64,000 nt of DNA from Streptomyces syringium (GCF_017876625.1 NZ_JAGIOH010000001.1:744001-808000); one strand, 5' to 3'; positions 8,223 to 17,274 are shown, numbered from the stretch's first letter. The notes: generated by a model not told the origin, from the letters alone. Numbers and translations: made by a program.

Positions 8223-8807
8223 TCAGGATTCCGCGGCCCCGTCCCCCGTGGGCCCCGGCTCCCCGGTGTCCTGTCCGGAGCGGCGTCGCACCCCGGCCTC
8301 GGCGGCCCCGAGAATGCTCTTCGCCAGCAGGCCGAGCGCCACGACGTCGAAGAGCATCTGCACCGTGGTCACGACGCGGGCGCTCTTCGACAGGGGCACG
8401 ATGTCGCCGAATCCCACGGTGGCGAACACCGTCACCGTGAAGTACAGGGCGTCGGTGCGGCTCAACGCCTCGGAGAAGGACCCGTGGTGGCCGTGCTCGA
8501 TCAGCACGTAGGCGGCGGCGAAGAGCAGCAGGAGCAGCGGCACGGCGGTGACGAGCGCCTCCAGGGCCCGGAGCCGCGGATACGGGGAGCGTGCGATCGC
8601 CCTGACCTGGTGGACGACGAGGGCGAGGAACAGCGACAGCCCCGCGGCGAGGGCCAGCGCCGCCCAGGCGCCCGGCGGGTGGTCCAGCGGGACCAGGTAG
8701 TAGAGCACCACCAGCAGGGTCACCGCTGCCGCCGATCGCAGGAAGTGACGGAGCACCACCCGGCGGCGCTCCTGTCGCCCGGCGGGGCCATGCCGTGCGA
8801 CGGTCAT
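8223..8807 (-). CDS. Potassium channel family protein
   Basis: 194 residues. There are hydrophobic segments at about 24-42, 47-68, 83-103 and 142-167, with a pore helix and the K+ selectivity filter TVGFGD at residues 130-135 before the last segment. This is the Ion_trans_2 layout (pore plus last two helices) with an extra N-terminal pair. The cytosolic tail of about 28 residues has no RCK domain, so gating is not evident. It is divergent from the ClC gene at 8973, with a palindrome in the shared promoter region. Confidence 0.85.
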   Translation of the reverse strand: MTVARHGPAGRQERRRVVLRHFLRSAAAVTLLVVLYYLVPLDHPPGAWAALALAAGLSLFLALVVHQVRAIARSPYPRLRALEALVTAVPLLLLLFAAAYVLIEHGHHGSFSEALSRTDALYFTVTVFATVGFGDIVPLSKSARVVTTVQMLFDVVALGLLAKSILGAAEAGVRRRSGQDTGEPGPTGDGAAES

Positions 8808-8861
8808 GCCGGTGCGCCGGTGCCGTGGAGGGAGCCCACCCGGCTGCCCTGAGCTGCCATG

Positions 8862-8875
8862 CGGTATTTATACCG
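8862..8875. promoter_or_regulatory. Palindrome CGGTAT-TT-ATACCG between the ion channel genes
   Basis: Perfect 6-bp arms around TT form CGGTATTTATACCG, an AT-rich island in the 165-bp divergent gap between the K+ channel and ClC genes. It may be an operator or overlap a -10 element; there is no further evidence. Confidence 0.35.
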
Positions 8876-8972
8876 TCTTCGGGTGGTTTACTGACGGATG
8901 ATCGTCCGGCTCGTGCCGGGCGCGCGGATCTTCGAGGACCCCGGCGTTCACCCCGGCGAGGAGGCGGCACGC

Positions 8973-10349
8973 ATGTCGGTCGGCGCACCCGGAGCGGCAC
9001 CGGCGGCGATGCCGGAGGACCCCTACGCCCCGTTGCGAACCCGGCGCTATCTGGGCCTGCTGGCCCTGGCCGCACTCATCGGGGCGCCGGTCTGCGCGGT
9101 GGCCTTCGGCTTTCTCGCGCTGGTCACCGAGCTGCAACCACTGGTCTACACCGACCTGCCGGTGGCCCTGGGCTTCCACGGCACACCTCTGTGGTGGCCG
9201 CTGCCGATGCTGGCCCTGGCGGGCGCGTCGGTGGGATGGACGGTACGTCACCTCCCGGGGCACGGCGGGCATGAACCGGCGTACGGTTTCTCGGCGGGCG
9301 GCGCCCCCTCCTTGGCCGAGCTTCCGGGCATCGTCTGCGCCGCCCTGGCCTCGCTGGGGCTCGGCGCGGTACTCGGCCCGGAGGCGCCGCTCATCGCCAT
9401 CGGCGGCGGGCTGGCGGTGGGCGCGCTGCGCCTGGCCGCGCGGAACCCCGACGCCCGGGCGGTGGCCGTGGTGGGCGCGGCGGGCAGCTTCGCGGCCGTC
9501 AGCGCGCTGCTGGGCTCACCGCTTCTCGGTGCCTTCCTGCTGATGGAGGTCTCGGGGCTCGCCGGGCCGCTGCTGGGAACGGTGCTGGCGCCCGGCCTGC
9601 TGGCCGCGGGGACCGGCGCGCTCATCTTCACGGGGCTCGGTGACTGGACGGGGCTCGGTACGTACGGGCTGGCCCTGCACGACATCCCCGAGGCGACTGC
9701 CCCCACCGTCGCGGAGTTCGGCTGGGCGCTGGCCATCGGCATCGCGTCAGCCTTCGCGGGGGCGGGAGTCCGCCGGCTCGCCCTGCTGCTGAAGGGACGC
9801 GTCGAGCGGCGACGGGTGGCGGGCACGGTGGTGGCGGGCCTGGCCGTCGCGGGGCTCGCGATCGGCTACGGGGCGGGCACGGGGCGGGAGCCGTCGGAGG
9901 TGATGTATTCGGGAGAGACCGCGCTGGAAGGGCTGTTGGCACACAGCGCCACCTACTCCTCGGCCGCGTTGGTCTCCCTCGTCGTCTGCAAGGCACTCGC
10001 CTATTGCGTGTCGCTGAGCGCCTTCAGGGGCGGCCCCATCTTCCCCGCGATGTTCGTCGGGTCGGCGGGCGGCATCCTGCTGTCCGAGCTGCCCGGGCTG
10101 ACCCTCACCGCGGGGTTCGCGATGGGCGTCGGGGCCATGGCGGTCGCGATGCTCAGGCTGCCGATGACGTCCGTGCTGCTGGCCACCCTGCTGTTGGGCT
10201 CCGAGGGGCTCACCGTGATGCCGCTCGTCATCGTGGCCGTCGTCATCGCGTATGTGGTCTCGGTGCGGCTCCAACCCGCCCCCGCCCCCGGCGGTTCCTC
10301 ACGCGCCGGAGGCGACGGCTCGGGCGTGGGCGGTTCGGCCGCGCGCTAG
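8973..10349 (+). CDS. ClC-family chloride channel/antiporter
   Basis: 458 residues. ATG 8973 is chosen over the in-frame ATG at 8898 because GAGGAGG lies at 8958-8964. Around ten transmembrane helices are visible. The ClC signature regions are present in altered form: GLGAVLGPEAPL near residue 129 (the G-K/R-E-G-P motif reads GPEAP here) and FRGGPIFPAMFVGSAGG near residue 350 (the GxFxP motif). The changed GREGP motif, with Glu followed by Ala instead of Gly, keeps the gating-type glutamate position. There are no CBS domains. The stop codon overlaps the stop of the convergent membrane protein gene. Confidence 0.85.
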   Translation: MSVGAPGAAPAAMPEDPYAPLRTRRYLGLLALAALIGAPVCAVAFGFLALVTELQPLVYTDLPVALGFHGTPLWWPLPMLALAGASVGWTVRHLPGHGGHEPAYGFSAGGAPSLAELPGIVCAALASLGLGAVLGPEAPLIAIGGGLAVGALRLAARNPDARAVAVVGAAGSFAAVSALLGSPLLGAFLLMEVSGLAGPLLGTVLAPGLLAAGTGALIFTGLGDWTGLGTYGLALHDIPEATAPTVAEFGWALAIGIASAFAGAGVRRLALLLKGRVERRRVAGTVVAGLAVAGLAIGYGAGTGREPSEVMYSGETALEGLLAHSATYSSAALVSLVVCKALAYCVSLSAFRGGPIFPAMFVGSAGGILLSELPGLTLTAGFAMGVGAMAVAMLRLPMTSVLLATLLLGSEGLTVMPLVIVAVVIAYVVSVRLQPAPAPGGSSRAGGDGSGVGGSAAR

Positions 10350-10768
10350 GTGGTGGGCCGTGGTCCGGCGCACAACGCCCAGATGACGAAGACGTCGATC
10401 GCGAGCAGCACCAGTGCCCACAGGGGGTAGTAGGGCAGCCAGATGAAGTTCGCGATCATGCTCAGGCCCGCGAGCAGAACACCGGTGACACGGGCCCACA
10501 TCGCGCCCTTGAACAGCGCGAAGCCGGCCAGCAGGACCACGATGCCCAGGATCAGGTGCAACCAGCCCCAGCCCGTCAGGCTGAACTCGTAGGAGTAGTC
10601 GCGTGTGACGACGAATACGTTGTCCTTGGCTATGGCGGATATCCCTTGGAATATCGCCATCAGCCCGCCGAATACCATCAGGACCGCGGCGAACGCGGTC
10701 CAGCCGGAGACGAGACCGTGGCCGGAATCCCGGGTGGCCGTGTTCGTCCCACCTGCGTGAGTGGTCAT
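10346..10768 (-). CDS. Four-TM membrane protein (DUF7144-like)
   Basis: 140 residues with four hydrophobic segments (about 19-45, 66-83, 86-104 and 110-133). The conserved run GWGWLHLILGIVVLLAGFAL is typical of a small actinobacterial membrane family often labelled DUF7144. The ATG has GAAGGAG about 7 nt upstream. Its stop shares the CTAG tetranucleotide at 10346-10349 with the convergent ClC stop. The function is unknown. Confidence 0.8.
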   Translation of the reverse strand: MTTHAGGTNTATRDSGHGLVSGWTAFAAVLMVFGGLMAIFQGISAIAKDNVFVVTRDYSYEFSLTGWGWLHLILGIVVLLAGFALFKGAMWARVTGVLLAGLSMIANFIWLPYYPLWALVLLAIDVFVIWALCAGPRPTT

Positions 10769-10958
10769 TGTCGGGCTCCTTCACAGAGTGAGCTTCGTCG
10801 CTGACCGGAGCAGGCCGATCGGCGGCCTCCTTCTCCCATCGTCCCATGTCAGAACCGGACCGGCAGATCGAGGGAAACAACCGGCCCGGGCCGCCCCGGC
10901 GGGCCCCGTGGGCAGCGAACGGACCCGGGACCGGCCGGAAAGCCGGTGATGCCGGCAG

Positions 10959-12020
10959 TCACACGAAATTGACCCCAGCGCGGCTCAGCAGTGGGTCGTC
11001 GACCATCTGCCACAGGGGGACGGCGTAGTTGCCGATGCCGTAGCGGCCGCCGTAGTGGAGGCCGAGGACGCGGTGGTCGGTGAGGTCGAAGACCGGGGAG
11101 CCGCTGTTGCCGCCCAGGGTGGAGCAGTCGTGCTTGACGGTGAACTCCTCGGGGAGGAGCTCCGTCGTGGTGCCCGGCTGGAGGCGTTTGACGTTGTAGA
11201 CGTCCATGAAGATGCGGCGCATCGACTCCGGTTCGTTGCGGCGGCCGTCCCACGCCGGGTAGCCGATCACGTAGACGGGGTGGCCGGGGACATCGGGCGG
11301 TGCGTCGGCCGCCACCGCCAGGGGGAGCGGCAGGGCCTGGGTGCCGGAGGACGGGTCGACGCGCAGGAGGGCCATGTCGACGTCCTGGTGGATGCCCAGC
11401 ACCTCCGTGACGGCGAAGGCGAGCGGTTCGCCCCCCGTGGACGGTGTGCCGAGTTCCTCGGCGATGTCGACTCGGGCGCCCATGCCCTGCCGGAAGGTCC
11501 AGCCGGTGCCGTCGGTGCGGGAGAACTCCACGGCGACATGACGGTTCGTCATCACCACGTCGGGGCTGACCAGGAAGGCCGTGCCCAGCCAGTCCAGGCT
11601 GGTGTGGCCCGAGACCTCCACCCGGCCGACGCGGGCGAGGGAGTCGCGGATGGCGGCCCGCTGCCCGTCGAGCACCGCCCAGTCGCCCTGCTGGGAGGCG
11701 AAGTCCTGGTTCTGCACCAGGATGGCGGGTCTGCCTTCGAGGAGGACGATGGCCTCCATCCCGAAGGATTCGTCGTCGCTGATCTCGTCCGTGCGGCCGG
11801 CGGCGAGCTTCTCCAGCCCGTCCGCACCCGCCGTGAGGACCCGGTCGCGCTCCGACTGGGCGAACTGGGCGATCTGCCCCGCCGGGACCTCGTCCGGGGG
11901 GAGTTCCTCCGTCGATTCGGGGCGTTCGGCCTCCAGGCCCGCGCGGACGCGGTCGGCGACTTCCCTCAGATCGCCGAAGACCTGCTCGGTGCCGGTCGCC
12001 ACCGGTGACTTCGGTCGCAT
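10959..12020 (-). CDS. Trypsin-like serine peptidase (last gene of NTPase-protease operon)
   Basis: 353 residues with no signal peptide, so cytosolic. Residues 1-130 form a helical, acidic lead domain of unknown family. The trypsin/V8-like peptidase domain (about 140-345) has all three catalytic residues: His161 in MTNRHV, Asp215 in DVDMALLRV and Ser306 in GGNSGSPV. It starts 1 nt after the stop of the EAD1-trypsin gene (TGA-C-ATG), and the ribosome site GGAGGTG lies inside that gene's last codons, so expression is coupled. It is the fifth and last gene of the operon. A cytosolic protease encoded with a STAND NTPase suggests regulated proteolysis, either as executioner or as the target cut by the paired protease. 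Confidence 0.85.
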   Translation of the reverse strand: MRPKSPVATGTEQVFGDLREVADRVRAGLEAERPESTEELPPDEVPAGQIAQFAQSERDRVLTAGADGLEKLAAGRTDEISDDESFGMEAIVLLEGRPAILVQNQDFASQQGDWAVLDGQRAAIRDSLARVGRVEVSGHTSLDWLGTAFLVSPDVVMTNRHVAVEFSRTDGTGWTFRQGMGARVDIAEELGTPSTGGEPLAFAVTEVLGIHQDVDMALLRVDPSSGTQALPLPLAVAADAPPDVPGHPVYVIGYPAWDGRRNEPESMRRIFMDVYNVKRLQPGTTTELLPEEFTVKHDCSTLGGNSGSPVFDLTDHRVLGLHYGGRYGIGNYAVPLWQMVDDPLLSRAGVNFV

Positions 12021-12021
12021 G

Positions 12022-13176
12022 TCACACCTCCTGCGGCGCGCTGACCCGCGCCGGCTCCGACTGCGCTGCTTCGATCTCCGCGTGGACCTCCCCGTAGTGC
12101 TCCTTGAGGTGACGCATGATGACGTTCATCTGGGTGCCGACATTGACGAAGGCCGTGTTCCGGCCCTGGAAGTTCACGTCCTCCACGCGCCGTGTGCCCC
12201 GGTGGAGGGCGACGACCTGCCAGTCGTCGGTGAAGACGGGCGAACCGGAGGAGCCGCCGCGGGTGTCGGTGAAGTAGCGCACGTCGCGCTCGTCCGCTTC
12301 GTAGACGAGGTTGTTGCGCAGGGCGACGCGCTTGGGCTGCCCACCGGGGTGCTGGATGATGTTGACCGCCACGTACTCGCCCTTGGCCACCGTCAGCGGC
12401 TGCGCGCAGATCCGCAGCACGGGCCGGGACGGCTCGGCGGTGAGCCGCAGGATGGCGTAGTCGAGTTCCTCGTCCCAGGCGACGAGGTCACTGGCGGTCG
12501 CTTCGTCGGTCTCCACCTCGTCCGCGTCGTAGTCGAAGCGGGACCGCGAGTGCTGCACCTGTAGTCGCAGGTCCGCGGGGTCGGCCAGCGCGCGCCCGGC
12601 GCCGGTCCCGGACCGGGCGTTGACCACGTGGTGATTGGTGACGAGCAGCGTGGGGGCGATGAGCCAGCCCGTTCCCGAGTGCGGGAAGCCGTTCGGCTGG
12701 AGGGGCGCGCCTTGCTGGTACGGGGGGACCTTGATGCGGGCGACCGCCGCCCCCGCCGCGTTGCCGGAGCGGAGGAACTCGTAGGGCACCGTGTCGTCCC
12801 GGTGGATGATCTCTTCCTTGGTCTCCGCTGTGGGCAGCGCGGCGCTGACGTCCGGCTCGCCTGCGGCGGTGCGGGCCACGTCGTCCAGGGCGCGTTGGAT
12901 GACGGCGAGCGGGCCCGCTTCGGCGGTCTGGGCGACGGCGTTGCGCAGCCATGTCTCCAGGGGGACGGATCCGTCGATCAGCCGCTCGACGCGGTTCATC
13001 TGGTTCAGGTCCGAGTGCAGCTGACGGCCGGGGGCCGCGACGAGCGGCAGCGTGCCGCGGTACTTGTTCATGATGCCGTCGAACAGCAGCTCCCGGACCA
13101 TGGGGTCGGCGAGTCCGGCCTCCATCGCCGCGTCGCGCAGCTGGACGACTTCGTCGGGCGCGAGGTACGCGTTCAT
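12022..13176 (-). CDS. EAD1-like adaptor domain fused to trypsin-like peptidase
   Basis: 384 residues. Residues 1-100 match the pattern of effector-associated domain 1 (EAD1), a death-domain-like helical adaptor: L-x-x-D-E-V-V-Q-L-R-D-A-A near the start, then FDGIMNKYRGTLPL, DLNQMNRVERL, and GSVPLETWLRNAV. EADs are thought to join separately encoded effectors to NTPase platforms by homotypic contact. Residues 130-345 are a trypsin-like domain with His183 (TNHHVV), Asp239 (LDYAIL) and Ser310 (GGSSGSPV). There is no signal peptide. The start codon overlaps the STAND NTPase stop (ATGA). The EAD1 call rests on pattern recall, not a profile search; the protease call is firm. Confidence 0.8.
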   Translation of the reverse strand: MNAYLAPDEVVQLRDAAMEAGLADPMVRELLFDGIMNKYRGTLPLVAAPGRQLHSDLNQMNRVERLIDGSVPLETWLRNAVAQTAEAGPLAVIQRALDDVARTAAGEPDVSAALPTAETKEEIIHRDDTVPYEFLRSGNAAGAAVARIKVPPYQQGAPLQPNGFPHSGTGWLIAPTLLVTNHHVVNARSGTGAGRALADPADLRLQVQHSRSRFDYDADEVETDEATASDLVAWDEELDYAILRLTAEPSRPVLRICAQPLTVAKGEYVAVNIIQHPGGQPKRVALRNNLVYEADERDVRYFTDTRGGSSGSPVFTDDWQVVALHRGTRRVEDVNFQGRNTAFVNVGTQMNVIMRHLKEHYGEVHAEIEAAQSEPARVSAPQEV

Positions 13177-16166
13177 GCTTCATCAGGCCGCTGGGGGCCG
13201 TTCCCTTCCGCCGGGGTGCCCGGCCGGGCCATGAGTGCGCTGGTGGCGGGGGCTCTGACCGACGGGCCCGCCGTGCCCCTGCGCATGGCGGACGCCACTC
13301 CGGCGAGGAGTTCTCCGCTGTCGTCGCGCAGCACCAGCAGCCGTCGGGCGAGGTCGTCCAGGGAGCCGCGGTCGCGGACCTCCCGCAGGATTCCGATGAT
13401 GCTGGAGTGCTCGCTGCACGGCCGTGGGGTGCCGACGGCGGTGCCCAGGATCGTCATCAGCGCGCCGCGCAGCTGGGGCTGCCGGGACACGGCGCGGTTG
13501 ATCGCCGTGCCGATGTCCTCCAGCACGCCGTCGTCGGTGGCGGGCAGCCCGACGACCTCCAGCGCGTGGTCGAGGGCGCGCGGGTCCCGTTCGTATACTT
13601 CCGCCGCGACGGCCCGCACCAGCACCGGCTGGTCCATCAGCGTCGCGTCGGGCAACTGCCGCAGCCGCCGGGCGAGCTGGTTGTCGACCTCGGGGTCCAC
13701 GGGTGTGCCGGACGTGAGCCGGGCCCGGGCCAGCAGCGCGCCCATGGCTTCGAGGTCCTGTCCCAGGCCGGCCGCGACGCCCTCCGCGACCTGGAGGTCG
13801 CGGTCGGCGCTCTCCCGGTCGCCGTCCTCCTCCGCGAGGCGGGCGGAGAGCAGCAGCAGTTCGAGCCGCTGTTCGGCGCAGCCGGCGTCCTCCGCCCGGT
13901 CGATCGCCTCCGAGGCCTCCCGTCGTGCCTCGTCCCCGCGCCCGGTGCGGCTCAGGGTTTCAAGGAGCAACGGGTGCAGGGGGCTGCAGGGTGTCCAGGG
14001 GCGGCGTTCGGCGAGCCGGGCGGCGGCCGCCTCGGCGAAGCCCTGCGCGAGGAGGTCCTCGACCTCGCGGGCGGCGATCCGCTCCCAGTCCTCCTGGTCG
14101 GCGTCGGCCATGACGTGGTCGGGGGTGTCGCCGCCGAGGTGCGCGCCGAGGAAGCCGGCGGCTCTCGGTGACATGTCCTGCTGGGCGCCGGCCAGCAACC
14201 GCTCGACGCCGGGCAGCCAGCGTTCCTCCACCGAGCGGGGGTTCTCGTTCAGCCGCAGCCGGTGGTAGATCTCCTCGGCGCGGTCCTCCAGCCCGTCCCG
14301 GGCCGCGTAGTAGTCGACGGCCCGGCGCTCGACGGTGCGCGTGAGCGCGGTCCGGTCGTTGCCCGACAGCCGCAGCATGATGGCGCGGACGTCGGCGCGG
14401 TGCCGCACGGCGTCGGGCCCGGCCGGTTCCACCAGGTCGAGGCGGGAGAGTTCGTCGAAGAGGTGGCGTGCCTCCTCGGGGGTCTCGACCCGCAGTCCGC
14501 AGGGCTCCGCGAGCACGTCCTTGATGATGTCGGGGGTGATGACGCGGAGCACGAGGCCGGGGTGGGCGAGCCGGCGGATCCGCTCGTCGGCGATGTGGTT
14601 GAGGATGCGGTCGTAGAGGATGCCCTGGACGAGCATCTGGTCGACCTTGCGGTAGAAGTACCGGCGCCGGGCGGGCAGGCTGCGGATCAGTTCGCCCATC
14701 GGGGCGGTCTCGTTGCCGGCCAGTACGGCCGCCCTGGCCGCCAGTTTCAGGCTGAGGGGGTGGCCGCCGACCCGGTCGGCCAGGGCCCGTGCCACGTCCG
14801 GGTCCTCGACGCCGCAGGAGACCAGGAGCCCGACGGCGGCCTCGGGGTCGAGGTCGACGAGTTCGAGGGTGCGGGGGGTGACCGTCCGGGCGGGGTGCGC
14901 GACGGGTGCGCGGCCGGAGACGATGACCCGCAGCCGCGGGTAGGCCTTCTGGAGCGTGGTGAACAGGGCCCAGATCCTGCCCATCACCGGCGAGCCGCGG
15001 TACTGGGCCTCCTCGAAGGAGTCGAGGGCGATGAGCAGCGGCGGTCCGCTCTCCCCGGCCGGGGCCGCCACCGCCCGTACGAGGATGTCGGCGAGCCGCC
15101 GGATGAGGTCGGTCTCGTCGGTCGTGGCCAGTGTCTGGAATTCCCGGGAGGCGCTGCGGCCCAGGGTCGGCCGGGTGGTGGAGAGCCGGTTCAGCTGGGC
15201 CGTCCGCTCCCGTTCCTCCCGCTGGGTGGCGGCTCTGCGCTGGCACTCGCCCGCCAGCGCGTCCAGCTCCGCGCGGTATCCGGGGTACTGGACGCGGAGC
15301 TGCCGGGCGAGTTCGGCGATGAGGGTGACCGGCTCGTGGACCGAGAGCGTGGGCCGCTCGAAGTCGACGTAGCCGAAGGGGAGGTCGCGTTCGGGGTCGT
15401 GGAGGGTGTCGAGGATGAACTTGGCGAGCAGGGTGCTCTTGCCGATGCCGCCGGGCCCGTGGATCACCAGTGGGGGTTCCCGGACGCGCCCGGTGAAGGC
15501 CGTGATGCGCCGGCCCGCCTGTTCGATCCGGGCGCGGGTGGTTGCGGTGGGCACGCCGACGTAGGCCCGTAGTTCGTCCAGTTCGCGGGTGCGTCCTTGG
15601 AAGGGGTCCTGCACGAGGCGTTCGAGTGGCTGGAGGATCCTGGCGCGCTCCAGCGCGTGCTGCACATGACCGACGTCCGGCAGTCCCGTGATCCCGGGGA
15701 TCTCCGACAGCCACAGGACGGCCTGGAGGGTGTCGGCCAGTTCCTGGGCGTGCTGCTCCCCCAGCGGTGGGTGCTCGCCGGTGAGGTAGGCCAGGGCGGT
15801 GCGTTCGGGCCCGGGGCCCTCGGGGCACTGTCCGAGGTTGCGCTCCAGGGCCAGCCGGGCGGCCTCGGGGCCGTCCAGCCCGCGCAGGGCGGTGCGCCGC
15901 GCCTCGGGTTTGAGGGCCCAGCGGGTCCTGTCCTTCATGCCCAGCGCGGTGCAGTCGTCGACGAGTTCCAAGGTGGCCCCGCCGGTGGGCCCCTCCTCGT
16001 CGGGCCGTCTGAGTCGCGTGGGGTCGAACTGGGTGAGCAGGCAGGCGGCTTCCCGGTAGGCCCGGCGCGCGCCGGAGATCTCGCGCGGGTGCGTCCGCGT
16101 GGCGTGCAGCTCCTGCCGCAGCCGGGCGGCGAACACCTCACGGGTCCTAGAGTGACTGGTAGACAC
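13173..16166 (-). CDS. STAND-type P-loop NTPase with helical repeat C-terminus
   Basis: 997 residues from a GTG at 16166, which has GGAGGAGG 6 nt upstream and overlaps the preceding gene by 20 nt. Layout: an N-terminal helical region of about 220 residues (a possible adaptor or sensor part); a NACHT/STAND-like NTPase with Walker A GPGGIGKST at 237-245, Walker B LLIALDSFEEA at 377-387 and sensor-like RVIVSGRAP near 410; a winged-helix-like region (about 500-640); and a C-terminal array of TPR-like helix pairs (about 690-930, Ala/Arg/Glu-rich) that could bind the trigger. STAND ATPases oligomerise on ligand sensing and activate attached effectors; here the proteases and hydrolase of the operon are the candidates. 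Confidence 0.85.
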   Translation of the reverse strand: MSTSHSRTREVFAARLRQELHATRTHPREISGARRAYREAACLLTQFDPTRLRRPDEEGPTGGATLELVDDCTALGMKDRTRWALKPEARRTALRGLDGPEAARLALERNLGQCPEGPGPERTALAYLTGEHPPLGEQHAQELADTLQAVLWLSEIPGITGLPDVGHVQHALERARILQPLERLVQDPFQGRTRELDELRAYVGVPTATTRARIEQAGRRITAFTGRVREPPLVIHGPGGIGKSTLLAKFILDTLHDPERDLPFGYVDFERPTLSVHEPVTLIAELARQLRVQYPGYRAELDALAGECQRRAATQREERERTAQLNRLSTTRPTLGRSASREFQTLATTDETDLIRRLADILVRAVAAPAGESGPPLLIALDSFEEAQYRGSPVMGRIWALFTTLQKAYPRLRVIVSGRAPVAHPARTVTPRTLELVDLDPEAAVGLLVSCGVEDPDVARALADRVGGHPLSLKLAARAAVLAGNETAPMGELIRSLPARRRYFYRKVDQMLVQGILYDRILNHIADERIRRLAHPGLVLRVITPDIIKDVLAEPCGLRVETPEEARHLFDELSRLDLVEPAGPDAVRHRADVRAIMLRLSGNDRTALTRTVERRAVDYYAARDGLEDRAEEIYHRLRLNENPRSVEERWLPGVERLLAGAQQDMSPRAAGFLGAHLGGDTPDHVMADADQEDWERIAAREVEDLLAQGFAEAAAARLAERRPWTPCSPLHPLLLETLSRTGRGDEARREASEAIDRAEDAGCAEQRLELLLLSARLAEEDGDRESADRDLQVAEGVAAGLGQDLEAMGALLARARLTSGTPVDPEVDNQLARRLRQLPDATLMDQPVLVRAVAAEVYERDPRALDHALEVVGLPATDDGVLEDIGTAINRAVSRQPQLRGALMTILGTAVGTPRPCSEHSSIIGILREVRDRGSLDDLARRLLVLRDDSGELLAGVASAMRRGTAGPSVRAPATSALMARPGTPAEGNGPQRPDEA

Positions 16167-17274
16167 GGATGGCCTCCTCCGTCGCCGTGCAGACCTTCCG
16201 CATGTAGCAGGCGCCCTCACAGGTTTCCGCTTCCGCCGCGCGCAGCACCTCCTGGACGGCCACGTCCACGAGCCCGGTGATGTCGGGGTCCTCGGCCGGG
16301 CCGCCCTCGGGGCGCGGCGGGGGGAAGTCGTGGAAGTACTGGTCGAAGAAGGCCCGCAGATCGGCGGGTTCGGCGGCGCGTGCCGTGTCCCGGCACAGGT
16401 TTCCCCTCAGCTCGTAGGGCAGTTGACGCATCGTCGGCCCGTATCCGAGGAGCACCATCCGCGGTGACTCGTCCCCGCTCACGGCGGCGTGTTCGTAGAT
16501 GGCGAGGGCCAGTTGCCCGATGCAGTCCCAGACGTCGGAGTTGACATCGAGCTCGTCGCATTCGTCCAGGACCAGCCAGAAGTGGTCGTCGGCGGCGGTC
16601 GCCCGGCTGATCACCCAGTGCACGGCGTCGTCGATCGAGGGAAGGAGGTCGTTCAGTTCCGTCGGGTTCAAGGGGGAGATGCCCGAGCGGGGATCCGCGA
16701 CGAACTCGGCGAGACGGCGGATCACCTTGTCCGCGGTGGCCGTGCGCGACAGGGTGACGCGCGCGGGCCTGAAGCCGCAGTGCTGGCCGACGTGCCGGAT
16801 GAGGTTGTAGGTGTACGAACGCCCGCTGCCCTGTTCGCCGTCGACGAGCAGGACGCGCTTCTCGGGGTCCTCGACGAACTCGCGCAGGGTCCGGCGGAGC
16901 TGCTGGCGGTCGATGAAGGCCTCGGTCCCGTTCTTCAGCACGCAGGTGCGGAAGTGGTCCTGGGAGGCGTGGGCCCGGGCGTCCTCGCGCAGCCGGTCCC
17001 GGAACTCGGCGGCCTTGACGGCCTCCGGCAGAACGGCCAGCTCGTCGATGGCGGCCACGACCTCGAGCAGCTTCACCTGCCGCTCGATGCCCTTGCGCGA
17101 CGCCGCCACCAGGGCCCGGGCGTTGTCCCCACTGACCGCTGCCAGCGGTAGCGCGCCAATGAATTCCGGGGAGAAGTCGTACAGGGTGAGCTGCGCATGG
17201 GGGTCGGTGGTGTCCAGGAGGTATTCCCGGACCCACGTCGTGACCAGGTCCCATTCCGTTTCGGCCAGCGGCAT
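16147..17274 (-). CDS. P-loop NTPase with degenerate Walker A (GEQGSGRS)
   Basis: 375 residues from ATG 17274; a GTG at 17289 is also possible and would overlap the upstream stop. Residues 1-105 are a helical lead domain, possibly an adaptor module. Then comes an AAA/STAND-like core: VLLVDGEQGSGRSYTYNLI at 141-159 and Walker B FWLVLDECDEL at 232-242. The Walker A lysine is replaced by Arg (GxxGxGRS), so hydrolysis may be weak or absent while nucleotide binding could persist. The C-terminal 60 residues contain a C-x3-C pair (CEGACYMRKVC). Its stop lies 20 nt inside the STAND gene, tying the two together; it may be a regulatory partner. Confidence 0.8.
   Translation of the reverse strand: MPLAETEWDLVTTWVREYLLDTTDPHAQLTLYDFSPEFIGALPLAAVSGDNARALVAASRKGIERQVKLLEVVAAIDELAVLPEAVKAAEFRDRLREDARAHASQDHFRTCVLKNGTEAFIDRQQLRRTLREFVEDPEKRVLLVDGEQGSGRSYTYNLIRHVGQHCGFRPARVTLSRTATADKVIRRLAEFVADPRSGISPLNPTELNDLLPSIDDAVHWVISRATAADDHFWLVLDECDELDVNSDVWDCIGQLALAIYEHAAVSGDESPRMVLLGYGPTMRQLPYELRGNLCRDTARAAEPADLRAFFDQYFHDFPPPRPEGGPAEDPDITGLVDVAVQEVLRAAEAETCEGACYMRKVCTATEEAIRVYQSL

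Noticed and set aside
12628..14268. Long plus-strand frames opposite the STAND and protease genes
   Set aside because: They are Arg/Ser/Gly-rich with no domain, and are antisense shadows of the clearly coding minus strand.
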